Assembly: GCA_026545765.1 (NCBI GenBank)
Contig: CM048843.1
Coordinates: forward strand, 18,877,200-18,941,199
Length of the DNA: 64,000 nt
Source: Plantago major
Taxonomy: Eukaryota; Streptophyta; Magnoliopsida; Lamiales; Plantaginaceae
Reading direction: 5' to 3'
Shown: in pieces, positions 11,901-23,488 of the stretch
Layout of the letters: each line of letters starts with the position of its first letter
How positions within the stretch are numbered: the stretch's first letter is position 1
Translations under genes and position numbers: made by a program
Notes under the pieces: generated by a model
Database searches by the model: none
What the model was told of the DNA's origin: nothing
Seen by the model: the letters and a program-made list of their open reading frames with translations, nothing else

Positions 11901-13831
11901 TAGTGGACGTTGCTTTTCTCTTGATTCTAATTTAGTGTCTTGGTATAGCAAGAAAGCAGCGTAATGTCACTCTCATTCTTTGAATACATGGCATTTGAGA
12001 TGTGTGACTCAACTGCTATGGTTGAAAAAATATGTTGCATGACTACGGTCTTCAAATTGATACCTTGTTGATGTTATGTGATAACCTTAGTGCCATAAAT
12101 ATCTCTAAGAACCTTGTTCAACACTCACGCACGAAACACATAGACATTATGCATCATTTTCTTAGGGATTTGGTCAATCTGCAAGTAATTAACATAGAAC
12201 ACATAGATACAACCAATCAATTTGCAGATATTTTTACCAAGCCTTTAGATAGTGAGAGATTCTTCAGTCTTAAAAGATCTCTTGGTTTGTGCTCTCTGTG
12301 ATCTTCGTTGTTGAATCCAATGTTGACTAAACATCATAGTCAACATTGGTAGAAAGAAAAAGTAATGTATTTTTGGGTTTGCTTCTTGTTTCTGTTTTTG
12401 TGCTTATGTGCTTGTCTCTGGTTGTTACTGTTGCCCAACTCTAAAAAAGGTTTTCATTGTTTTTGAAAGATTGCTTGAAACCAAGGTTTAAAGGTCTCTA
12501 GTTTGGAGTGTGTTTGTTTTCATATAAAACCCCTTTGTGATGGTTTTGGTTACTTTTGCTACTCGTATGCTGCTTCACACTTGATGTTACCTCCTATTTT
12601 TTGTTCCAAAAATTAAAATGAAATCAAAGAAAAAGGGCTTGAAGTGTTTCCATCGAGGGTCGTGTTGGGCAGGACCAAATACTACCCACATACCGGTGTG
12701 GCCAATGTTGTCATATGTCCGTGAGGGTTGATGGCATGTACTTTCAACTGACACGCACAAAAGTGCTGATCTTCGTAATGTTGCTGGATCACTTGCAAAA
12801 TTGAGTACCAATTTGCCCAATGTGGCCAATGAGTGTCTTTTATGCCATGAGACGTATGTTTACCTTACTCCGCATAAGCTTAGTCTTTGGGCCAGGATTC
12901 ATCGTGTTCGATTATTTGACATGGTTCACTGTCTCATGATCATCCACACTCAAAATCAAGGTATTTGCTTTATAAATTGAGGTGATGTCGAGTGTGTTGC
13001 TTTGATATTTCCCTCTCTTTCTGTTTTACCTTCAGCATTAAGTGGTGTTAAGCTGATCTGCACTCTCCTTACTTGGTTTCCTGGACAGCTTACAATAAGA
13101 GTGGTCTGATTTTTCGATGTTACCCTCAATGATGAGTCAACTTTCAGTTCAACAGAGACTTTAACTATTTTGCTTCTTCTGATGTGCTTTTTTTTTTGTG
13201 TGTTTTGGGTTTGAGGGGGAGTATAGGTCCAGAAATTCCTTGGGTTTGCATGTTCCTGCTTGAAAAGTCACAATGTTGGAGTTAAGATTTGTAGTCAACC
13301 TCCCTAAAGATTGTCTAATTTTATCTGATTTCTTTGACTCGACAGATAACTGTACTACTTGCTACTTTAATCCCCAATTAACAGTTGTGTACAGTTTGCT
13401 TTGATATATATATTTGCAGGAATCTTTCTAGCACAAACCCAACAACAACCATCACAACTTATCTTGTAAGTTGTGTAAATGACCATCCACTCTTATCCTA
13501 ACACTGCCCTCCAGCTGATCCAACCTCTATTCCTGCTTCTGCTACCACCTTTGCCAGTGTTGACGACAATGTTGAGTCAATATCATTTCTCCGCATTGGT
13601 ACCTTGTTTGTAGGTCCTCAACAGATTACCAAGATGTTGATGTTTTCAAAGAACTTTGTTTTCTTTCTTTCCTCACAAAAAAGGTGGAGAATGTTTTGTT
13701 CAATTGAACTCTTGGTATTTTGTATTAAGGGGAGTTCTTGGAGCAAGGGGGAGTTGCTTGATGTTATCGTGTTTTTCCTACTAACTACTTGTTTTGGTTT
13801 TGTGAAGAAAGGCAAGAATTAAGGGGGAGAT

Positions 13832-14709
13832 TGAAAGTGCAATTTGTTGCACTTGTTTTATTAATCGGCCTTTCTTCGTTTTATTAACCGGTTCGACAAT
13901 TGTAGTTGTTTTTCTATGGATATTTTGTAGGAAATAATAAGTTGGGCTGACTTCGAGTTGATGGGGATGGTTGGCTAACTTGGGCCTTAAGGAAAGATCT
14001 AGAAAATGGATGCGACAAGCAGACTTGAAGAAGAGCATCTTTGCCGACAAGGAAGTCTTGGTTGATTTGGATTGTGAATAAGGAAGGTGTTTGATTTACT
14101 TTGGACACAAGGAAAGAATTTGAAGCAAGAAGAAAACAAGATTTATGAAGATAAAACTTAAGGAAAGTTTCCTTCAGACAGAACACGTGAAGCTGGAAAA
14201 TATATTCATCGTTCTTCTTGTTGAGTTCGACCAGCACAAGTATATATACAAGAAGAATGATTGCAAGAAGACCACGCCTTTGATCTTCATCGATTCACAT
14301 TATTGAGATTAGGTCTTCTTGCTTTACTAGACATTGATATCGAAATCACTTGTGAGTAGTCTCTAAGGATTGAGATTTACTTTAGTGTTATCAAACTAGA
14401 ATAGGTTTTGTTTGTCTGTTCTAGGTCTAGTTTGTAGTTTAATCATTCATCTGTGATTGATTAAACGTAGTTTTTTGTAATTCTACTTTTACTAATAGTG
14501 GAAATTTATTCTACGGCACGGTCAATATATTTTATATATACTGGCTAGAATTTATCTGTGGTGTTCAGTATTTTCATCCGCTGCAAACTGCTCTTTTCGT
14601 TACTGTTCACTGCTGTCGTTTACTGTTGAAGACGTTGTTGATTAAATACCATAGTCAACATCGTCTAAAACTTGTCTACAGTACCAATCTCGGTCCAATA
14701 GTTCTAACA
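13832..14709 (+). repeat. 3' LTR of the copia element
   Basis: This is an 878-bp LTR with the same termini as the 5' copy, preceded by the polypurine tract and followed by the AAATG target duplication. It is somewhat shorter than the 5' LTR. Confidence 0.85.
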
Positions 14710-14714
14710 AAATG

Positions 14715-16870
14715 CATCAACTTGGCATACATACGCCTCACTCATTGTACTATTGCGGAAATCATTATCAATAGTAAATAGGTGCATCTCGTCGAGCATT
14801 TGGTTGTTGGTTGGTTGTAAAGTCAATGTCGAGCTAAGGAGAGCGAGCTAGGAGTTGTTACTTGGATGGAGTTGGACTAAGATCTGGTTTTCTATTTGAG
14901 CATAATGGCGAGCGTGTTGTTGATGGAAGATGAACTAGTTGAGTAACGTTCCATTTCGTAAGGGGTGTGGTGTGGTGTGGTGAAACACGTCTTCAAGATG
15001 AAATATCACCAATCTGGTTGTTTGGTAGGCAAAAATCGGAAAAAAAAACGTAGTGGTATGGTGCTTCCCGAAAATTGTTGGATTTATTAGGTGGCGTGAT
15101 GCCACACCAATCTAAAATACTGGGGGGGGGGGGGGAATTAGGAAATTGGATTGGTATGGTGATATTTGGCCCACGCGAAATGTCTCTTTTGCATTTTAAT
15201 AACCAAAAGTTCTAATAATTTGCCAAACTTGCCACTCACTATTTACATAATTGCCACTACAATGTTATTACATTTTTGTCACTCATAACACCAATTACAC
15301 ATCACCAATCTATTTCTTCCCTCCAATTTATTACTCTCTTCCCACCAACATTTTTCATTTCCCCCCAAGACATTCATTACACCCATTTACTCACCTTCCA
15401 TAATTAAATGTCTAAGTTCAAACACCAATTTTCATGGTTTGTATGAAATTATGGACAATTATATGCTCTTTATCATTAACTAGTCTAGAAACTTTTGTCT
15501 AGTATGGACAATTAAGTTTGTGGATCTGTAAATCCAGTTTTTTCCTAATCAATTGGCTATTTATATAATGTTCGTTTCAATTTGATCTTACCGATTTTAG
15601 TGTTGATGTGTTTAGTTGTAAGGAAATGAGCTTTGACTATTAGTATGCGTAATTAAACTTAAGAATATAGGCTTTTGTATTGTTCAAAACAGAGATCGAT
15701 TATGAAAAACGCAATATAAATTAAATAGACACAAAGGACAAATCAATAATAGAATATATCAATTAACATATCACCATACCAACATCTTTAAAAATCCCTA
15801 CAAAACACAAAATGATTACAACATCTTTTACAATCCCTACCAAACACACAAAATGATTACAACACCTTACCATCGGCTTTTTTGTTTTTTTTCCTACCAA
15901 ACACCCAAAATTCTCACAACCCCAGTCAAAATCTCAATCGAACTCACAAAACCCCTTGCACATATCTGAGGGGATCCCGGTCATCACCAATTACATAACC
16001 CCAGTCAACATTCCACTCGAGTGTATTGGCTACCAAACATCACATAAGTGTGTCACTAGTTGTATTGGCTAAAAATTCGTACTTGATTAGCCCATCAAGA
16101 CTACGGGCCAATCCACGATCCACTAAAGAGTCCAACGTGGGCTCACAAGCAATTCGGAGCCCAAAGGTTGGTTAGTGACTAGCTTAGTCACCCGACCGAC
16201 CAATTGGTTGATAGGCTAGCTAGCCACATAGCTCAATCAACCATGTAAACCATACAATCGATTGACATGCTAGCTAGCGCTCAGTCAACCATCCAACTGG
16301 TTGATAGTCATTCGTTTTTAATAGGTTGTTTCACTTGTTTTGTTGTTATTAATATCTATTAGACATTTTTATTCAGATTTGTGCCTAACTATGGACAATT
16401 GTATGCTTTTATGTTTAACTAGGTTATGCACGCTTGTTCAGTAGGGACACTTGTTTTGTGGATTGGTAAATCCTAATTTTCCTAATAATCTGCTTTGTAA
16501 TAACCATCGTCTCAATGTGATCACTTACGGTTTTACAGTCAATCGATCAATCATGAAATGAGCTTTGAAGATTATTATGTGTAACTAAACTTAGGAATAC
16601 AGACTTTCGTATATATTGTTTAAAACGGAAATTGATTATGAAAAACGCAATCATGTCACCATACCAACAACTTTACTTTAATCTACCAAACCATAAAAAT
16701 GGCTAAAACACCATACTATCAACTTTTTGCTTCTTTTTTTTCGTACCAAACACCACACATTCTCACGATCTCAATCCAATCTCAAAACCCCACTGTACAT
16801 TCATAATCCCAGTCAACATTCCACTAGAATGTGGTTGGCTACCAAACACAACGTTAGACCGATAGTACTC
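14715..16870. repeat. repeat-rich intergenic DNA with a diverged direct duplication
   Basis: Two diverged direct copies lie at about 15451-16042 and 16391-16852. Both start ATGGACAATT, share ATTATGAAAAACGCAAT, and end in CAACATTCCACT...TTGGCTACCAAACA. A TGTTTGGTAGGCAA motif at 15020-15033 is the inverted form of the TTGGCTACCAAACA end, so 15020-16040 may be a MITE-like unit. A 14-base G run lies near 15123-15136. No coding region was recognised. Confidence 0.45.
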
Positions 16871-17049
16871 TTAGACCACTCCCAATGGGAGTGGGAGTGG
16901 TCTTGGGGCCAGCCGTCCCAGCCGTTGGGATGGGACCCAGCCCAACGGCTGGAAAACCCCCCCCCCCCTTTTTTTCTTTTTTTTTAAAAATTAATTTATA
17001 AACTAATATTAAATAAAAATTACACCAATGGCCATATTTTTTCGAGATC

Positions 17050-17057
17050 TATAAATA
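17050..17057 (+). promoter_or_regulatory. TATA box of the transposon Myb-like gene
   Basis: TATAAATA lies 75 bp upstream of the first ATG at 17132, followed by a C/A-rich leader. Its position and sequence fit a plant core promoter. There is no expression evidence. Confidence 0.5.
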
Positions 17058-17131
17058 CAACCCATTCTCATCCCATTTCACCACAACTCAATTTTCTCTC
17101 ATCTTCCACTTCTTAAACTCAAAACGCTATA

Positions 17132-18436
17132 ATGTCTACTCCCAACTCCCAATCGAACTCCACTCCAAGCTCCTCTCCACCAAATCCATGTGAGCATCTG
17201 ACATACATATTCTTGTTAAATAGAATGTCGGATAAAATACCGGCATTTTTGAATGAATTCTACAATGTCACTCCCAACCCCCCCAACTTTTCCTGAATCA
17301 TTCTACGATACGACTGGATGCTACAATCCATATGCCCAGACTCTTCATGTTATCCATCCGGTTTCTCACAGCCACTCCCGGAGTCTGTTCCGAAGACTCA
17401 ACCTTCACCACCGGCAACGAAAGGAAAGGGAAAGAAACCTCGCAAGGCTAGTGGAAAGAATGCAAGCTCAACTGCTGCGACAGAGGAAGAAAAAGAAAGT
17501 GGCTCAAGGCTTGCATACACTGACGATGAGGATCGTGCTCTCATCAAGATCTCCATGTCGTTGAGCGAGGATGCAACGTAAGCCACCAAACGCACGTACA
17601 CTTCGATGTTTGTGGAACTGAAGCAAATCTGGGATCAAAACCTTCGAGAAGGCCATCCTCTTACCGGTCTCACACCTCGATCTGCAGCATCACTACGTGG
17701 TAGATGGACTCGGATGAAGGAAGATGTTAACCACTTTGTCTCCGCTTATGATGATGCGGAAAGAAGTATTGGAGATAAAAGTGGTTACAATGAGGATGAT
17801 GTTGTCACTTTGGCCAAAAAACTACACAAACAGAGGCAGGGGGCAGTAAGTTTCAAAATTTTCATTGTTGGGAAGCAATGAGGCACTATCCGTAGTGGGA
17901 ATCTCACATGAATTTCACCAGTGCAACCGGGGTGAAATCTTACAGGATGCAACCTTGGGCATATGGTGAATCAACTGATGATGCTATCAATGTTGAAGTT
18001 AGTGGTGGGAGCGGTACCAAACGGGGTTTCGAATACAGTGATGATGGAAGTAAAGCTGCATCGAAGCGACCTATGGGTCATGATAAGGCAAAGTCCCTTC
18101 AAAAGGGGGTTTGGTGGAAGCTCGATCATGGAGTTTGAATGAATCCTTCCAAGGAATGAATACAATTGAGAAGAGGCTTGAGCTGAAAATGAAGAAGCTA
18201 GAAGAAAGGAAGCAAGCTGAGGCGAGGAGGCTTGAGTTTGAGGAGAGGAAGCTTGAAATGATGCAATTCAAGGTGGAGAAGAAGTGCGAGGATCGAGGAT
18301 TCTTGCTCAGAGTCAACATCAAGCTGCTACGTTGGGCAAGTACATAATGATGACCGAGCTACAACGCAAGTTCGATAACTTGTCACCAATGGAGCATGCT
18401 ATCCTGCAGAAGCTGAAGTCCGAGTTAGAAATGTGA
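17132..18436 (+). pseudogene. Harbinger ORF1-like Myb/SANT-NAM-associated protein, broken
   Basis: The ATG at 17132 begins a Ser/Pro/Asn-rich N-terminus (MSTPNSQSNSTPSS). The middle has KGKGKKPRKASGKN, then the SANT-like segment YTDDEDRALIKISM...LKQIWDQNLREG...LRGRWTRMKEDV, and then an AKKLHKQ linker. The C-terminal half has a lysine/glutamate-rich coiled coil (MKKLEERKQAEARR, 18190-18260) and ends ...LKSELEM at 18436. This layout is that of plant Myb-like/NAM-associated proteins often annotated as glutathione S-transferase T3-like, and it is known as the partner ORF of Harbinger transposases. Several frameshifts and stops interrupt it, for instance around 17290, 17580, 17845-17890 and 18110. 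It therefore cannot make the full protein. Confidence 0.65.
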
Positions 18437-19110
18437 TTCCTTCTATGTTTGTTGTTGTGTGCTTTCATTTCATTTCAAGTAGGATTTCAATATTGTATGT
18501 TGTTGTGTGTTTTCATTTACAATCATGTCTTAGGATTGTAATGTTGTGTGTTGTATCCGTATGATTTCAATATATGAATCCGTATATTGTTGTGTGTTTT
18601 CATTTCACTTCTGTTTGATGTTGTGTGTTTTCCTTTCATACCGGTTTAATGTTGTTGTTGTTGTTGCTGCTGTTGTAACCGCCTGATTCCACCTCAATAA
18701 ATTATAAAACGAGTTTTAAGAATGCAATTTGAATTTCAACTTCTAAACACTCTTATAATATGTTAAACATGTTAAAAAAATATTTAAAAAATACAAAAAA
18801 AAAAAAGAAACTATTCATGGTCGTAAATGACGCATTGGACGTGAATTTTTATCGTTTTAATCAGTCATTAATCGTCACTATTCATGATCGTCGTCATGAC
18901 CTATTGGACATGGTCTTAGGTAACTTGTCTAAATTCCAAAATTCAAAAGTATGCAAAGTCAAAGTCATGGTCATCACTGATAATCAAGAGACAAATCCAT
19001 CCATCTAACATCCCATCAATTTGACTAAGCTCAACCTTAACTATATATATAAATGAAACATGCACCTTATAAAAGCTAAAAACAGATGGATTAACAACTA
19101 ATTAATCAGT

Positions 19111-20511
19111 CTATCTCAAAGGATGTACTGAAGTCCAAGCAGAAGCAGTGTACAAGCTGGTATCCTTCCAACCAAGCCTCAATGTTCCATCTCCCTGCAC
19201 AAGGCTATACCCATGACCATGAGGGAACATGTTCAGTATCAATTGTGCTTGAGCCATCGAATTCGTGCTCATCGGTATCTGTGCGAATCCGTTCCTCGAC
19301 AGCTCGCTTCTCCAATGTTTAAACTTATCTTCTCCACTCCGAGCCGGACCTCCTATCGCCAACACGTTGTTAATCTCCCTATGCAAGAGGCTATGCTCCA
19401 CGAGGTGCCGGTTTGGATCATCGAACGACAAGAACGCCCCTAATGAGTCGAAAATCGTAGAGTAGTAATGGAGTGAGCTTACAAACCTATCCAAGAAGGA
19501 TCCCCCATGTGAAATCTCTTGCTCCACTAACGTGATCACCCGCGGACCAAGCGCTTGCAGGACCCGCAGAGTCTTCCAGTCGGGACCTGTTGCGTCGTAC
19601 AACGAATGCTGCAACCAATGAACGGCAATCGCTTCGCCTTGTCTGATTTGGAAAGTTCCTACATCAACAATCTCCCCACACTTCCTATCAACAGGGTGGA
19701 ACTCGAAATACATACCGAGCCGCCTCGCAAAGTTCGACAGCTGCTTCCCAGTCTCGGTTAACAACTCGATTGAGCTCCCCATCCCAGTCATACGCAAGTG
19801 GGGTGGTCCCTCTGGCCGCGTCGCCAGGATGTGGAAAAGTGCAGGCCATTGCAATCCTTGCATAATGTCAAGATCAATAATGTGCACCCTTTCTTGCCGG
19901 TGACACGCCTCTAAAATCGCCTGATTCGATGTGAAATGCGCGAACTTCACAAACGGGGACACATTGTTGTACACTTGAAACGCAGCATGTGTTTTCTTGT
20001 AGTTAATAAGAGGGGAACATACCCCTAGCCAAGAGTTGATCACTCGACTAGACATCGCTTTCGCAAAGTAGGCGACAACACGTTCTGCACATGCGCCATA
20101 AGGTGAGGCCATTTGAGTCAATTCAAGTAACATTCTATGAGCCTCACCCAAGTTATCAACAGAAATGGCAACTGCACATTCTAGTAAAAATGTCAGCAAG
20201 TTCATTCCAGGCTCATCTGATGCCCTATTGCTCATCACACCTTTACTACTGCTCTCAACATTAACAGTACTGTTCTGATTCTGATTCTGATCATCTCTAG
20301 TTAGATTATCAGTGCTCCATTCTTGCTGTAACTGCTGCTGTTGGATCACAATCGATCCAGGAGTATCGTTGGAACTTCGCCTGGCAACTTTTTTGGGACG
20401 CAGTTCTCCTAGAAGTGCAGCCAAGGCATTGCCCTGCGTCTCAATTGGGAAATTAAGCCCTTCACTTTCAGGCAGGTCTTCGATGAGCTGCTTGGTGACA
20501 TCTCCACCCAT
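19111..20511 (-). CDS. GRAS transcription factor, SCARECROW-LIKE 23 / SCR type
   Basis: A single-exon frame of 466 residues. Residues 1-100 are a low-complexity N-terminus with Gln and Asn runs (QQQQLQQ near 57-63, NQNQN near 76-80). From about 104 a complete GRAS domain follows: a leucine heptad region (LLTFLLECAVAISVDNLGEA), VHIIDLDIMQGLQWP at 209-223, a second leucine-rich region, the PFYRE-like block around 290-345, and a SAW end (LRLGWKDTSLYTASAW, 444-459). GRAS proteins of this clade act in the nucleus with SHORT-ROOT in endodermis and bundle-sheath specification. That role is known for the family and inferred here. The best resemblance is to SCL23/SCR, but the N-terminus is much shorter than in SCR. 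An open frame with ATG at 20608 overlaps the start one base out of frame, so the true N-terminus could lie further upstream. Confidence 0.85.
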   Translation of the reverse strand: MGGDVTKQLIEDLPESEGLNFPIETQGNALAALLGELRPKKVARRSSNDTPGSIVIQQQQLQQEWSTDNLTRDDQNQNQNSTVNVESSSKGVMSNRASDEPGMNLLTFLLECAVAISVDNLGEAHRMLLELTQMASPYGACAERVVAYFAKAMSSRVINSWLGVCSPLINYKKTHAAFQVYNNVSPFVKFAHFTSNQAILEACHRQERVHIIDLDIMQGLQWPALFHILATRPEGPPHLRMTGMGSSIELLTETGKQLSNFARRLGMYFEFHPVDRKCGEIVDVGTFQIRQGEAIAVHWLQHSLYDATGPDWKTLRVLQALGPRVITLVEQEISHGGSFLDRFVSSLHYYSTIFDSLGAFLSFDDPNRHLVEHSLLHREINNVLAIGGPARSGEDKFKHWRSELSRNGFAQIPMSTNSMAQAQLILNMFPHGHGYSLVQGDGTLRLGWKDTSLYTASAWTSVHPLR

Positions 20512-22606
20512 TGGGAGAGCTCGTTTCGTTCGAATTCACTGGGTAGTTCAAGATCTCTTGGGGTGGTTGCATTAAATGCATAACTTCTAGGCCTTCTTTG
20601 AGCATCATGAGAAAGTATAGTCGTGTATATATGAACAAGAAAGGAAAACTAAAGAATTGGAAGTGTGTGAGAGGTTTGAAAATGAATTTGCAGGCCAGTA
20701 TAAGAAGAGAAGAAAGCCAATGGAAAAGGAAAGAAATCGTCAGTGTAAGAGTAGAATTAAGTAGCTTCAAGGTTTATTCTATTCCAGATAGTTTGGCCGG
20801 CATAGTGAGACAGACAGAACAAGACAATTGCAACTTGCCAAAATAACACGTCGGTTTGGTAGTGATTTTGGGCTTCTGGATGGATACACTTTGTTCTAAT
20901 TCTTCAATCACTAGTTTAAGATTGATTTTAATGAATAGTTTCTACATGTCCATAGTTTTGAAAATAGTTTGTCAACTTGATGCCCAAAACCAGGTTAGCT
21001 TTGTTAGTAATATTTCCTTGTCAATTTGAGTCAGTAAAGCTTTGTTCTTTTTTCTTTAACATACTGTTTTCTTTCCCATCATTTCCAGTTTATTTCCGAC
21101 AGCGACAAGGTCTGGACCCTACCGAGCCCTCATGGTCATGGTCCATAGTCTAAGTGAACTTGTTTCGGTATGATTTGTGTTCCAAACATTCTCAGACAAC
21201 CTATTTCCCAAGTGTAATGCGTGACCTCGAAAATACCAAGTCAATATTCTAAAGAAGGACCTGGTCACGTATGACGCTGTTCATTAGTTTATGTATGTTA
21301 TGATGTATGTTAAGAGATGTTGATGTTACTTTGTCTCCTGAGGTGGAGTCTAGGATGATTAAAAAAGGACTAAGTGAGGCGACTGCAGAGGAGATTAAAC
21401 ACTCGAATTACGCATGTGGAAAGATAATTTACTACATGCCTTTGGTTAGTTTACATCAGATACAGCAAACCCTGCTGTTAAAATGTAACTAAAACATAGT
21501 CCTTTTCATTACACTATATATAGATGAACATGTCTCATAACAGGTTGTCAGATTGTTTATGTATGCTCTCATAAACACGTATATCATAGAGATACAAGAT
21601 AAATAACAAGTTACATACAAAGTCTATTGAACTTTAAATGAGATGGAATTCCGACAGAAACCTCAAGAGAACATCTAGTTTATGTACTTGGAGCGACATG
21701 TTTCCATGAATTGAAATGAACTAATCACTATGTGAGATTTGGCCATGTCTCATCTCCAGAATATGATTTGGAGCTTGTGGACTGTCAATGGATGATGTTC
21801 TGATGAGAATGTGGACTAGTTTTTGCAAGTTGAGCGTTGGAAAGCTGTTGGGACATGTGGATTTATGTATCCTGTTCATGTCTTGTTTATGAGTTTTGTG
21901 GTTGACACATCTTTATATGTCCAATTGCTTCCCTGGGCACAAAGTTTGCAAACCTACAGTACATAAACAGATTAGTATCGTACGACACGATATTCTTGCT
22001 TTTGGGACTTGGGAAGACCATTTAGTCATTGCAGGAGTTGTATATTCTTATTCTCTGTAGATTATTGCCTAGCTTGTTCTGTTGACAAGGATTTTGTAAT
22101 CTTGAATCATGCTAAGAATCGCAGTTGCATCAGTGAAAATCCTAGAGCTGATCAGTGATCACTTGTCAGGTCAGGTTTTAACCTTTATGGTTTGATCAGG
22201 CTTTTGAGTTTTGTTGTAAAGTGTAAATTCTCTATTGTTGATTTGGAGAATCATCTACATTTTTTAAAGTTGACATTTGGTCATCAGGAGCTTTCAGAAA
22301 TTTATTCCATTCAGATTGCAGCCATCTTTCCGCGATTCTGCTTCTTTGAAGGTGTTATTTCCAATTGATAGCAAGTTAAACTAATGGAACGACGAAACCA
22401 AGAGCACAAGAACACTGAAAAGATAGAGCTATCAAACTGTACAGGAGGAATTAAAAGGAGATAGCTGGGGGAAAAAAGCTGTACCTTCCCAACAGAAAAA
22501 AGATACTGACAAATTTTACCGAAAACAAAAATTAAAAAAATCAAGAAAAAGCAAAATTAGCTCAGAAAGTACTGAACAGGACCATGATGCATTCCTGTTT
22601 TTAGTC
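20512..22606. other. intergenic between the GRAS and ATL genes
   Basis: 20512-20850 is the GRAS upstream region. It holds an ATG-led minus frame from 20608 that overlaps the GRAS start out of frame, and a TATATA-containing stretch near 20620-20632. From 20850 to 22300 no gene is supported. The 61-codon open stretch at 21307-21492 starts with TTG and has no recognised similarity. 22300-22606 is probably 3' untranslated sequence of the ATL gene. Confidence 0.4.
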
Positions 22607-23488
22607 CTAAAACTCTCCAGGAATAACTGCGTTGCTGCTGCTGCTGCTGCTGCTGCACTCTTCGTTGTGCCTCATCACCTGACTGACATCATGCCCGTTC
22701 TGCCTTATAATCTCTTGTATCGATAGATAAACATGGCGATCTGCTGCAGAATCCATTGAGAATGACCTTATAGGCTGTTTAACACAAAACTCGTCGTCTT
22801 TCATAATGTTGATTTCTTCATCTCCCATTATCGAATGATGACGGAACTTTCTGAATTTCTGATGCAGTGCCTTTCTCGCAGAATGACTTCTAGGTTGCAC
22901 CAAGAATCTCCTCGAGTCGCCTATTTCTTCTCGTCCATCTTCTAAGTCTTCAAGTCCATTTTCCCTGCATATTTCAATAACCAAAAAATCGTCATCGCCT
23001 GCCAAGAAGCTCCCAGCATGTGGCGATGCTTCTTGAGGCGAAGAGTTGGGTGCCACCAGTCTGTCAGGCTGATTCCGACCTGAAATAGTTGATCTGCATA
23101 AAGGGCAGTTGGAATTGTTCTGAAGCCAAACACCAATACAATCTGAATGGAAAGCATGACTACATTTCGGTAAAACTCTTAGCATTTCATGATCTTGAAA
23201 CTCATTTAAGCAAACCACACATTTTGACAAGCTGTTGAATTCTCCATCATTCTTCCGAAACTGGAAAGTTGGAATATCCCGGATCAGCAACTCGTTGAGC
23301 CCTTTGCTTCGATGTGAGGGCGTGAGTGGATCTTCAGGATTCAGGGGTCGCCTGATGGAGAATCGCCTCAGCAGGTCGAGATGTTCCCATCTCAAGCAGC
23401 ACTTGTTGACAAAAATGTAGAAGCTGATTAACATGAAGGCTGCAGCTACTATGAAGCCTACTATTGACAAGATATGTGTGCTGTTCAT
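22607..23488 (-). CDS. ATL-type RING-H2 finger E3 ubiquitin ligase
   Basis: Intronless, 293 residues from the ATG at 23488. The same frame opens nine codons earlier only at a TTG. A hydrophobic segment at residues 5-27 (ILSIVGFIVAAAFMLISFY) anchors it in a membrane. A GLD-like motif follows (KGLNELLIRDIPTFQF, about 62-77). The RING-H2 domain has the full C3H2C3 set C90, C93, C109, H111, H114, C117, C128, C131, with the ATL signature spacing (CSHAFHSDC...WLQNNSNCPLC). The C-terminal half is disordered and ends with a Ser run coded by an AGC repeat. Intronless genes with this order of parts are typical of the ATL family. These are membrane E3 ligases that ubiquitinate diverse targets, often in defence or stress. 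The target here is unknown. Confidence 0.88.
   Translation of the reverse strand: MNSTHILSIVGFIVAAAFMLISFYIFVNKCCLRWEHLDLLRRFSIRRPLNPEDPLTPSHRSKGLNELLIRDIPTFQFRKNDGEFNSLSKCVVCLNEFQDHEMLRVLPKCSHAFHSDCIGVWLQNNSNCPLCRSTISGRNQPDRLVAPNSSPQEASPHAGSFLAGDDDFLVIEICRENGLEDLEDGREEIGDSRRFLVQPRSHSARKALHQKFRKFRHHSIMGDEEINIMKDDEFCVKQPIRSFSMDSAADRHVYLSIQEIIRQNGHDVSQVMRHNEECSSSSSSSNAVIPGEF
22632..22655. repeat. CTG/CAG trinucleotide run in the ATL gene
   Basis: About eight triplets that code the poly-Ser stretch near the ATL C-terminus. Such runs commonly vary in length between alleles. Confidence 0.8.

Larger units (their letters stand above)
8050..14709 (+). mobile_element. Ty1/copia LTR retrotransposon, Sirevirus-like, broken
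   Basis: A fossil element with both LTRs (8050-8975 and 13832-14709) and a perfect AAATG target duplication (8045-8049 and 14710-14714). The LTRs begin TGAAAGTGC and end TTCTAACA. A primer-binding site complementary to initiator tRNA-Met lies at 8978-8990, and a purine-rich tract precedes the 3' LTR at 13820-13830. Recognisable parts, in order, are a UBN2-type gag with a zinc knuckle (about 9030-10000), a coiled-coil gag extension (10300-10600), an aspartic protease region (about 11010-11060), and reverse transcriptase end plus RNase H (11520-12300). About 1.5 kb of non-coding DNA precedes the 3' LTR. The extended coiled-coil gag suggests the Sirevirus lineage. It is broken in many places. 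The LTRs differ by substitutions and indels, so it is not very recent. Confidence 0.9.
16874..18915 (+). mobile_element. PIF/Harbinger element carrying a Myb-like ORF only
   Basis: This 2,042-bp element is flanked by TTA at 16871-16873 and 18916-18918, the three-base target duplication usual for PIF/Harbinger. The termini are inverted: GACCACTCCCAATGGG on the left against GACCATGTCCAATAGG (right, reverse complement), 12 of 16 matching. Between them lie a TATA box, a Myb/SANT-like protein gene of the kind found as ORF1 in this superfamily, and AT-rich DNA. No DDE nuclease is visible, so it would depend on a nuclease supplied in trans. Confidence 0.7.

Noticed and set aside
9000-12300. Apparent cluster of hypothetical genes between two long repeats
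   Set aside because: These are parts of one copia fossil bounded by LTRs, not host genes.
12587-12829. Minus-strand 80-codon frame within the copia element
   Set aside because: It is inside the non-coding part before the 3' LTR and has no recognisable domain.
15123-15136. Run of 14 G as a possible quadruplex or regulatory site
   Set aside because: A single homopolymer in repeat DNA, prone to length error, with no gene nearby.
21307-21492. 61-codon frame with helical, protein-like composition
   Set aside because: It starts with TTG, is short and isolated, and I recognise no family. There is too little support for a gene.
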